Part shown: piece by piece, positions 1-5,403 of the stretch
Position numbering within the stretch: the first letter of the stretch is position 1
Layout: every line of letters begins with the position of its first letter
Assembly: GCA_007127595.1 (NCBI GenBank)
Contig: SKZA01000340.1
Span: forward strand, 1-5,431
Direction: 5' to 3'
DNA: 5,431 nt
Source: Kiritimatiellia bacterium
GTDB taxonomy: Bacteria; Verrucomicrobiota; Kiritimatiellia; SLAD01
Notes under the pieces: model-generated
Database searches by the model: none
Told to the model about the DNA's origin: nothing
Seen by the model: only the letters and a program-made list of their open reading frames with translations
Made by a program: the position numbers and the translations under genes

Positions 1-1014
1 ATGAAAGAAGAAACCATCCACTTTGCCAATGCGCGTGAAGCGCAGGACATCACCGGCAATCAAGTCCAGCTTCTCAAACGGATTGAGAAGGCCTTTGATG
101 TCCGACTAACGGCCCGCGATACCTGGCTCCGCGTCCTCGGCGAGGAAGAACAGGTCGAACGCGCCGTACGCTTCTTTGATCTGCTTCGCCATGCTCGTGA
201 CCAGGGCGTGGTCCTGAAGGAGCACGGGATCATCTATACCATGCAACAGGTTCTGGCCGGACGTGAACAGGATCTGGATGCCTTGTATCAGTCCCGCATC
301 GAAGTGGCCTCCGGAAAACCTCCGATCTTTCCGCGAACATTCGGGCATCGGCTTTATGTGGACTCGATACGTCGGAATGACATTACCTTCGGACTCGGGC
401 CCGCCGGAACGGGCAAGACCTATCTGGCCATGGCCATGGCCGTCTCCGCATTGGTCAAGAATGATGTCAGCCGCATCATTCTGACACGCCCGGCTATTGA
501 GGCGGGCGAAGCGCTGGGATTCCTACCCGGCGACGTGCAGGCCAAAGTGCTTCCGTACCTACGCCCCCTATACGATGCCCTGTATGATATGATGCCGCCG
601 GAAGACATTGAAAAGAACGTCGAACGCGGTGTGATCGAAGTGGCGCCCCTCGCCTACATGCGCGGACGCACACTTAACCATTCCTTCATCATTCTCGACG
701 AGGCGCAGAATACCACCCGGGAACAGATGCTGATGTTTCTGACACGATTGGGCTTTGACTCGAAATGCGTCATCACCGGCGACCTGACACAGGTGGACCT
801 GCCCGTCAACAAGCAATCGGGCCTACGTGAAGCACGGGAAACACTGAAGGAGATCGAGGGTATTGCGCTGGTGGAAATGAGCGACGATGACGTCGTGCGC
901 CACGCACTGGTGCAAAAGATCATTCAAGCGTATAGGGAAGGACGCCAGGACACCGAGAACGGGAAGCGCATCGAACAGGCCATTCACGATGCTTCCAGCC
1001 GCGCCTCGGCCTGA
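1..1014 (+). CDS. ybeZ: PhoH-family ATPase (PhoH-like/YbeZ)
   Basis: A 337-residue protein, the usual length for PhoH-like/YbeZ proteins. The N-terminal part (about 17-62, from ITGNQVQLLKRIE to the FFDLL stretch) resembles the small KH-like nucleic-acid-binding domain of the family. The PhoH P-loop ATPase domain follows: Walker A GPAGTGKT at 133-140, the family signature LTRPAIEAGEALGFLPGD at 161-178, Walker B FIILDEAQ at 229-236, a sensor-like ITGDLTQVDLP at 258-268, and SGLREA at 273-278 as a possible arginine-finger region. YbeZ is a cytoplasmic ATPase or putative RNA helicase that partners YbeY in 16S rRNA processing; that role is family knowledge, and linkage to ybeY here supports it. 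The ATG is the first base of the window, so its ribosome-binding site and promoter are not visible, but the N-terminus looks complete. It ends in TGA, 25 nt before the next gene. Confidence 0.95.
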   Translation: MKEETIHFANAREAQDITGNQVQLLKRIEKAFDVRLTARDTWLRVLGEEEQVERAVRFFDLLRHARDQGVVLKEHGIIYTMQQVLAGREQDLDALYQSRIEVASGKPPIFPRTFGHRLYVDSIRRNDITFGLGPAGTGKTYLAMAMAVSALVKNDVSRIILTRPAIEAGEALGFLPGDVQAKVLPYLRPLYDALYDMMPPEDIEKNVERGVIEVAPLAYMRGRTLNHSFIILDEAQNTTREQMLMFLTRLGFDSKCVITGDLTQVDLPVNKQSGLREARETLKEIEGIALVEMSDDDVVRHALVQKIIQAYREGRQDTENGKRIEQAIHDASSRASA

Positions 1015-1039
1015 TCCATTCAAGGTCTGAAACCACGCT

Positions 1040-3406
1040 ATGCAACTTGGCACGTCACATTCTCGTGAGAAGAGGGCACGCATTCAAGCGCGGCTCCATG
1101 CACGAAGCTCTTTGCTCGGAACAAAATCGCGCTATGCCGTCCCGCTTCTGCTCGCCGCCGCCATGTGGATCGGCGTCATCGTTCTCCTGAATCTGGGTGA
1201 AGGCCTTACCCATGCTCCACTGACCGAAGGTCAACGCGCGCCGGCCACGGTGCTGGCCCAGGTGGACTTCGAATCACAGGATATGGCGGCCACGGAATTG
1301 GCCCGCCGACAAATGGCGGAAACCGTTCTGCCCGTATTTTCCATCAATCGCACCCCGCTACAATCGTCCCTTCGCCTATTCGACCAACTGGTGGACCGTG
1401 TTATCGAAGTCCGGGCCAACGATGGGACGGACGCCGCGGACTTGAGCGCTGAAGCGTTGAACCTGCCGGGTGTCACCCTTCGGGCGACCGATGTCAGCGG
1501 CGTGTTTCCGGCGGGCGAAGAAGAAACCGTGCGACGGGCAATACGCGACGCCTTAACCGGTGTGTGGATGCACGGCATTATATCCGTCTCCGAACGGGAA
1601 AGTCTCTTTCACGGCGTGACTCCGAAAGGAAAACTCTCAATTCGAGTCGCTGAAGAAGACGTGCGCTCACCCGTTGCCATCGCAGACCTCTACACGCCGG
1701 ACGAGGCGGTGCGCGCCACCATTACCCGCGTGCGCAGTCGCGTAGACCATGTGCCGCTGGTCGATCGCGCCCTTCAATCGATGCTACGCCCCTGGGTTCA
1801 GCCCAACCTGATGTACGACGCGGCCGCCACCGAATCCGCACGCCAAAACGCGCAACGCCAATCGCGGGCTGTAACCAAAAGCGTGCGCGCCGGATCCACC
1901 CTGATCACACAGGGCGATCGTGTAACCCCTCAGGAGCTTGAAGATTGGCGCGCACATCAGCGACGCCTTAACGAATTGCAGACGCCGCAGGACCGGCGCC
2001 TACAGTTGATCGGCCGATCAACCCTGCTCCTCTTCGCCCTCATCATCTGCTGTGGCCTGCTGCAAATTGTCCGACCGGACATTGTGCAATCGCCCGCCCA
2101 CGTCACCCTGCTTGTCATTCTCTCGCTGCTCACCCTGCTGCCGATCAAAGGACTGCTTTACCTGGCCAATACAACGCAGTTTCTATCCGGGTCCCTCGTC
2201 GAGTTCATGCTACCGCTGGCGTTTGCCCCCATCCTGACGACGATCCTGATCGGTCCCGCCACCGCCGTAGTCATCGGTGTCTGGACCAGCTTCACCGCCG
2301 CGGTCATGTTCGATAACAGCTTTTCCATTTTTGCCATGGGCCTGTTGGTCACGATCATCGTAGCCCATACCGCGCGACAGGTCCGTAAACGCTCCCGCAT
2401 GGTCCGAATCGGTCTATGGATCGGTCTTTCCCAGATGGTCTATTGCCTGAGCTTGGCGGTCTTGAGCCAGTTGCCGGCCAATCTGGTCTTGTTGCAGTCC
2501 ACTGTGGCGCTCGCGACCGGCATCGCGACCGCCTTGCTGGCCCTGATGTTTCTACCCATGTTCGAATCGGTCTTCGACATCACCACCGATATCACCCTTC
2601 TGGAGTTGTCGGATATGGGACATCCCTTGCTCCAACGACTGGCGATCGAGGCGCCCGGAACCTATCACCACAGCCTGATGGTTGCACACTTGGCGCAGGC
2701 CGCCGCATCCGATATCGGCGCCAACTCCCTTCTCGTGCGGGTATGCGCCTATTTCCACGACATCGGGAAGCTTACCAAACCTGAATTCTTCGTGGAAAAC
2801 ACGCAATTCCGCGAGAATCCACATGACGATCTCACGCCCAGCATGAGTACGCTGGTCATCATCTCACACGTCAAGGAAGGCGTCGGCATGGCGCGTCGCG
2901 CCAAACTGCCGAAACCGATTGTGGAAGCCATCGAACAGCATCATGGAACAGGCATCGTGGCCTACTTTTATCATCGCGCCCGCACGCAACATGAAGAACA
3001 TGCCGCCGCCGGAAACGAACGCGACGTGAATGAGGAGGATTACCGTTACCCGGGCCCCAAACCACAAACACGGGAAATGGGCATCCTCCTGCTCGCCGAC
3101 AGCGTCGAAGCCGCGTCCCGCTCGATGGATAAGCCGACGTCCAGCCGCATCGAACACCTTGTCAACGAGATCGTCGACTCACGCCTCCAGGACGGGCAAC
3201 TGGACGATTGCTCATTGACCTTTTTGGAATTAAAGGTCATTAAGCGGGCGTTCATATTCACACTGACCAACATGTTGCATGGGCGGGTGCCGTATCCGAA
3301 GGATGAAAGTCGAGGTCAACAACCAACAGAAAAAGTTCAGGGTGGCGACAGCTCCCCTGAAACACTTCGTCCGGTGGATCATGGAACGAGTGCAGTCGCT
3401 CGATAA
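1040..3406 (+). CDS. pgpH: 7TM-HD membrane phosphohydrolase (PgpH/YqfF family, probable c-di-AMP phosphodiesterase)
   Basis: A 788-residue membrane protein. After a basic cytoplasmic tail comes one membrane segment (about 33-51), then a large extracytoplasmic domain (about 58-320, 7TMR-HDED type). A cluster of roughly six to seven hydrophobic segments (about 325-508) leads to a cytoplasmic HD domain. HD residues are visible: H543/H544 in GTYHHSLMVAH, H573-D574 in YFHDIGK, H610 in ISHVKEG, H634/H635 in EQHHGT, and D687 in LLADSVEAASR. RYPGPKPQ (669-676) and RLQDGQLDDCSLT (715-727) are also typical. Characterised relatives (Listeria PgpH) hydrolyse c-di-AMP to pApA; that activity is inferred here. 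All metal ligands appear present. The ATG at 1040 has only a weak AAGG about 15 nt upstream, but it is the only start that gives a full first membrane segment. The family normally ends near the PYP at 751-753; the last 35 or so residues are low-complexity and are encoded in the overlap with ybeY. Confidence 0.93.
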   Translation: MQLGTSHSREKRARIQARLHARSSLLGTKSRYAVPLLLAAAMWIGVIVLLNLGEGLTHAPLTEGQRAPATVLAQVDFESQDMAATELARRQMAETVLPVFSINRTPLQSSLRLFDQLVDRVIEVRANDGTDAADLSAEALNLPGVTLRATDVSGVFPAGEEETVRRAIRDALTGVWMHGIISVSERESLFHGVTPKGKLSIRVAEEDVRSPVAIADLYTPDEAVRATITRVRSRVDHVPLVDRALQSMLRPWVQPNLMYDAAATESARQNAQRQSRAVTKSVRAGSTLITQGDRVTPQELEDWRAHQRRLNELQTPQDRRLQLIGRSTLLLFALIICCGLLQIVRPDIVQSPAHVTLLVILSLLTLLPIKGLLYLANTTQFLSGSLVEFMLPLAFAPILTTILIGPATAVVIGVWTSFTAAVMFDNSFSIFAMGLLVTIIVAHTARQVRKRSRMVRIGLWIGLSQMVYCLSLAVLSQLPANLVLLQSTVALATGIATALLALMFLPMFESVFDITTDITLLELSDMGHPLLQRLAIEAPGTYHHSLMVAHLAQAAASDIGANSLLVRVCAYFHDIGKLTKPEFFVENTQFRENPHDDLTPSMSTLVIISHVKEGVGMARRAKLPKPIVEAIEQHHGTGIVAYFYHRARTQHEEHAAAGNERDVNEEDYRYPGPKPQTREMGILLLADSVEAASRSMDKPTSSRIEHLVNEIVDSRLQDGQLDDCSLTFLELKVIKRAFIFTLTNMLHGRVPYPKDESRGQQPTEKVQGGDSSPETLRPVDHGTSAVAR

Positions 3407-3779
3407 CGACATGCGCTGGACGGAACTATCCCTGGTCTTAATGGACGATCCCGGCATCGCCGCCCTCCACGAGCGCTATCTCGGTGACCACCGGCCCACG
3501 GACGTCATCAGCTTCGCGTACCCGCCCTCCCCCGGCGCGGCGGAAGGCCATACGGGCGAAGTGGTCGTCAATGTAGAGCGCGCCGTGCGTGAGGGCCCTC
3601 GACACGACGGGACCGAGCGCGAATTGGCGCTCTATATCGCACACGGATGTCATCACCTTACTGGAGCGGACGACCATACGCCGACGTTGCGGGCCCGCAT
3701 GAGGCGCGTGGAGACGCAATGGTTACAAGAAGCCGAAACGGAGGGCGTTCTGGCCGGCCTGTCCGTCAAACCGCATTAG
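3303..3779 (+). CDS. ybeY: Endoribonuclease YbeY, rRNA maturation factor
   Basis: A 158-residue metalloprotein of the UPF0054/YbeY family, of normal length. YbeY is a single-strand endoribonuclease for 16S rRNA 3' maturation and 70S quality control (family knowledge). The zinc motif is HGCHHLTGADDH, with probable ligands H114, H118 and H125; the last spacing is x6 rather than the x5 of Escherichia coli. The segment before it, LHERYLGDHRPTDVISF (55-71), and GEVVVNVERA (85-94) match the family. The start at 3303 was chosen because MKVEVNNQQKKF reproduces the usual YbeY N-terminus. An in-frame ATG at 3279 would add eight unconserved residues, and one at 3381 would cut conserved sequence. A purine run (GAAGG) sits directly against the ATG, too close for a normal Shine-Dalgarno, so translational coupling to pgpH is likely. 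The gene overlaps the 3' end of pgpH by 104 nt in another frame. The conserved Arg after the Tyr (R59 in E. coli) is Leu60 here. Confidence 0.93.
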   Translation: MKVEVNNQQKKFRVATAPLKHFVRWIMERVQSLDNDMRWTELSLVLMDDPGIAALHERYLGDHRPTDVISFAYPPSPGAAEGHTGEVVVNVERAVREGPRHDGTERELALYIAHGCHHLTGADDHTPTLRARMRRVETQWLQEAETEGVLAGLSVKPH

Positions 3780-3783
3780 TCAC

Positions 3784-5052
3784 ATGGGACACGAGACCTC
3801 CATGTTAACCCCATTCTATGGCGCCCTCAGCTTGCTGGCGTCATGCTTCTTCTCCACCCTCCATTTGTCCTTTCGTGCGGCGGGCGATGCGGGCGTTCCG
3901 CGCTTCATGGAAAAGTATCCGGCGGCGGCGCGCTTCGCCTCATGGACCCGCCAGTGGCCCTACTTCTGCAGTGCGCTTCTCGTCCTGTGGGTCGCCTTCC
4001 TGCTTGTCGCCCTGACCGTATGGCTGCCCCGGGTTACCGATGGGGCCCCCGCTATCGTTCTCCTGCGCATGGCGGCCCTCATCGTCGGCGTGGTCCTTGC
4101 CGTACGCGTCATTCCGATTGCCCTTGCCGAAAGCTATGCCGACCGCATCGCTATCACGTTCCTCCCGGCGGTCCTTGTCCTGACGCTCGCCCTCTGGCCC
4201 ATCGCCGCCGTCCTCTCGGGCTTGCAACGCTTCCTCGTTAGATCCCTGCTCGCACAATCACACGACACGAACCGCCCCTCATCGGAGGACGAAATCATCT
4301 CGTTGGTCGACCATGCCGACGCCGATGACCTCGAAGAAACCGAACGCGAAATGATTCGCAGCGTGCTCGAATTCGGGGACACCGTCACACGCGAGATTAT
4401 GACGCACCGCGTGGATATCGTGTCCTTCGAACATTCCGCGAGCATCGCGGCCTGTGTGGACAAGTCCAAGCAGGCGGCCTTCTCTCGTTTCCCTGTGTAC
4501 GCCGAAAGTCTGGACGACGTGCGCGGTGTTGTTCATGTAAAGGATCTCCTCCGCAACCTGAGCGAAGGAAAAGGCGATCAGCCCATCGCCACGCTCTGCA
4601 ATAAGGTCACCTTCGTCCCTGAAACCATGCCGATCGACGACTTATTCCGTCTGTTGCGCACGGCACGCGCACAACTCGCGCTCGTGGTGGACGAGTACGG
4701 GGGCACGGCCGGATTGGTGTCCATGGAAGACATTATCGAAGAGCTCGTAGGTGAGATTCATGATGAATACGATCCTGCGGACGCAAAGATACAATCCTTG
4801 TCCGACGGCAGTTATCTCGTAGACGCCCGCGAACCGGTGTACGAAGTCAATACGGCGCTGGGCATCCAGATTCCTGAAGACGATGAATATGATTCCATTG
4901 GCGGCTATATATTCCAGCGTCTGGGCCAAATCCCCGATCCGGGCGAAACCATTCAACACGACGATTTCGAGCTCCGCGTACACTCGGCCGTCCCGAACCG
5001 CATTATCAATGTACGCATCATCAAACATCATGCGTCGCAATCGGTTTCATGA
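3784..5052 (+). CDS. CorC/HlyC-type membrane protein with CBS pair
   Basis: A 422-residue protein of the hemolysin C/CorC (DUF21-CBS-CorC_HlyC) family. Four hydrophobic segments (about 8-27, 58-81, 90-114, 123-150) form the DUF21/CNNM-like membrane region. A tandem CBS pair follows: the first (about 202-258) contains RFPVYAESLDDVRGVVHVKD, and the second (about 268-328) contains VVDEYGGTAGLVSMEDIIEE. A C-terminal CorC_HlyC domain (about 337-415) binds or regulates transport. Relatives are linked to Mg2+/Co2+ handling, and YbeX in E. coli sits in the ybeZYX operon and affects ribosome function. The membrane part is atypical: the usual GSE-T-A motif after the first helix reads STLHLSF, and the PK of the third helix region reads PI, so transport is uncertain. 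The ATG at 3784 lies 4 nt after the ybeY stop with no clear Shine-Dalgarno. A start at 3802 (MLTPFYG), preceded by a weak GAG, is equally plausible and would give 416 residues. Confidence 0.9.
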   Translation: MGHETSMLTPFYGALSLLASCFFSTLHLSFRAAGDAGVPRFMEKYPAAARFASWTRQWPYFCSALLVLWVAFLLVALTVWLPRVTDGAPAIVLLRMAALIVGVVLAVRVIPIALAESYADRIAITFLPAVLVLTLALWPIAAVLSGLQRFLVRSLLAQSHDTNRPSSEDEIISLVDHADADDLEETEREMIRSVLEFGDTVTREIMTHRVDIVSFEHSASIAACVDKSKQAAFSRFPVYAESLDDVRGVVHVKDLLRNLSEGKGDQPIATLCNKVTFVPETMPIDDLFRLLRTARAQLALVVDEYGGTAGLVSMEDIIEELVGEIHDEYDPADAKIQSLSDGSYLVDAREPVYEVNTALGIQIPEDDEYDSIGGYIFQRLGQIPDPGETIQHDDFELRVHSAVPNRIINVRIIKHHASQSVS

Positions 5053-5138
5053 GGCTGCTTTTCCGCAATTGAGGTATGGACAAATCGCGTTATTTGATTA
5101 CAGTGCCATGGTCAGTTTTCTTCGCAAATCACCCTCAT
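5053..5138. other. Intergenic spacer between corC-like gene and tRNA duplicate
   Basis: 86 nt without a credible gene. I see no strong GC hairpin followed by a T run, so no intrinsic terminator can be called for the four-gene operon, and read-through into the tRNA locus is possible. A possible sigma-70-type promoter lies inside (listed separately). An ATG at 5076 opens an ORF that only continues through the tRNA copy and the palindromes, so it is not taken as a gene. Confidence 0.5.
5077..5104 (+). promoter_or_regulatory. Possible sigma-70-like promoter for the tRNA locus
   Basis: TGGACA at 5077-5082 (five of six matches to TTGACA), a 16-nt spacer, and TACAGT at 5099-5104 (four of six matches to TATAAT). 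Initiation would fall near 5111, about 28 nt upstream of the broken tRNA copy and about 207 nt upstream of the intact tRNA. If used, the broken copy and its hairpins would form the 5' leader of the tRNA precursor. Matches of this quality occur by chance, so the call is tentative. Confidence 0.25.
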
Positions 5139-5151
5139 GGCGGGATACCGA

Positions 5152-5198
5152 CTTGTCCGCCGTCGCTCCCGACCCGAAGTGGTCGGGACAAAGGCGGA
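5152..5198. repeat. Palindromic insertion 1 (47 nt) at the D-loop edge of the tRNA copy
   Basis: Nested inverted repeats: outer TCCGCC (5156-5161) with GGCGGA (5193-5198), inner TCCCGACC (5167-5174) with GGTCGGGA (5181-5188) closing a 6-nt loop, CGAAGT. In tRNA numbering it lies between bases 13 and 14. The junction can slide by two bases because GA occurs on both sides, so a 2-nt target duplication cannot be told from chance. There is no coding potential. The shape suggests a small non-autonomous palindromic element or cruciform-forming repeat. Confidence 0.7.
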
Positions 5199-5203
5199 AG
5201 CGG

Positions 5204-5233
5204 CCCTGCCGAAGGCAGTCCGCCTAGAGCGAA
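5204..5233. repeat. Palindromic insertion 2 (about 30 nt) in the D-loop of the tRNA copy
   Basis: It starts with CTGCC (5206-5210), loop GAA, GGCAG (5214-5218). An imperfect second hairpin, TCCGCCTAGAGCGA (5219-5232), follows and looks like an eroded inverted repeat. It replaces the TC of the intact D-loop (5336-5337), so its left edge is uncertain by a couple of bases. The architecture (two short hairpins in tandem, the first with a GAA loop) and the length match insertion 3. Confidence 0.65.
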
Positions 5234-5249
5234 AAACGGGGCAGACTGT

Positions 5250-5279
5250 TTCGCCGAAGGCGAACCCGCCTCCGGCGGG
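5250..5279. repeat. Palindromic insertion 3 (30 nt) in the anticodon loop of the tRNA copy
   Basis: Two perfect adjacent hairpins of 15 nt each: TTCGCC-GAA-GGCGAA (5250-5264) and CCCGCC-TCC-GGCGGG (5265-5279). The junctions are unambiguous by comparison with the intact tRNA: CTGT on the left and AAATCTG on the right are contiguous at 5350-5360. The element sits between anticodon bases 35 and 36 and leaves the anticodon stem pairing intact. There is no target-site duplication, which argues against a typical DDE-transposase insertion. Confidence 0.8.
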
Positions 5280-5303
5280 AAATCTGTTGGCGAGAAGACT
5301 AAG

Positions 5304-5309
5304 TAGAAT
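5304..5309 (+). promoter_or_regulatory. Possible -10 box for tRNA-Tyr
   Basis: TAGAAT matches TATAAT at five of six positions and ends 8 nt before the tRNA 5' end. That would give a leader of only one or two bases. No recognisable -35 element lies 16-18 nt upstream (that stretch is tRNA-copy sequence), and there is no extended TGn motif. Low confidence; the alternative is transcription from upstream. Confidence 0.2.
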
Positions 5310-5317
5310 TTGTGGCA

Positions 5318-5403
5318 GGCGGGATACCGAAGCGGTCAAACGGGGCAGACTGTAAATCTGTTGGCTTACGCCTTCGAAGGTTCGAATCCTTCTCCCGCCA
5401 CCA
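5318..5403 (+). tRNA. tRNA-Tyr (anticodon GUA)
   Basis: An 86-nt class II tRNA with encoded CCA. The acceptor stem is GGCGGGA (5318-5324) with TCCCGCC (5393-5399), discriminator A5400 and CCA 5401-5403. The D stem is CCG (5327-5329) with CGG (5341-5343). The anticodon stem is GCAGA (5345-5349) with TCTGT (5357-5361), and the anticodon GTA is at 5352-5354 in the loop CTGTAAA. The long variable arm is GGC (5363-5365) with GCC (5370-5372). The T arm is GAAGG (5376-5380), loop TTCGAAT, CCTTC (5388-5392). All stems pair, so the gene looks functional. It decodes UAU and UAC. A T run (5404-5408) follows directly and may help end transcription. The upstream 5' half-copy makes this a disturbed tandem tRNA locus. 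Confidence 0.97.

Larger units (their letters stand above)
5139..5291 (+). pseudogene. Broken 5' half-copy of tRNA-Tyr, split by three palindromic insertions
   Basis: Four blocks match the intact tRNA-Tyr exactly and in order: 5139-5151 = 5318-5330, 5199-5203 = 5331-5335, 5234-5249 = 5338-5353, 5280-5291 = 5354-5365. That is 46 of the first 48 tRNA bases with no mismatch; only the TC at 5336-5337 lacks a counterpart. The blocks are separated by GC-rich insertions at 5152-5198, 5204-5233 and 5250-5279. The copy keeps the 5' acceptor strand GGCGGGA, the D stem (CCG 5148-5150 / CGG 5237-5239) and the anticodon stem (GCAGA 5241-5245 / TCTGT 5283-5287). It stops in the variable arm after GGC, with no T arm, 3' acceptor strand or CCA. 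It cannot yield a normal tRNA, and the anticodon itself is split between U35 and A36. A duplication followed by insertion is the simplest reading. A retained role as structured leader RNA is possible but unsupported. Confidence 0.85.

Noticed and set aside
2416..2784. 122-codon frame inside pgpH, and other antisense or shifted frames over the four genes
   Set aside because: They overlap well-conserved coding sequence, have no family motifs or start signals, and are expected by chance in GC-rich DNA.
3279..3302. Longer YbeY start at ATG 3279
   Set aside because: It adds MGGCRIRR, which is not part of the family N-terminus, and it has no ribosome-binding site. The family pattern begins at MKVEVNNQQ.
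5152..5279. CRISPR array or rho-independent terminators
   Set aside because: The three insertions differ in sequence, have no regular repeat-spacer pattern, and none is followed by a T run.
5139..5291. attL/attR scar of an integrated element in tRNA-Tyr
   Set aside because: Integrases usually duplicate the 3' end of a tRNA gene. Here the 5' half is duplicated, no integrase is visible, and the copies are only about 26 nt apart.
5076..5355. Open frames on both strands across 5076-5355 (60-115 codons)
   Set aside because: They exist because the GC-rich palindromes lack stops. They run through tRNA sequence, have low-complexity Pro/Arg/Gly content, and lack ribosome-binding sites.
5139..5403. 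Split or intron-containing functional tRNA assembled from the broken copy
   Set aside because: The copy lacks the variable-arm 3' part, T arm and 3' acceptor strand, and an intact tRNA-Tyr lies next to it, so no functional product needs to be invoked.
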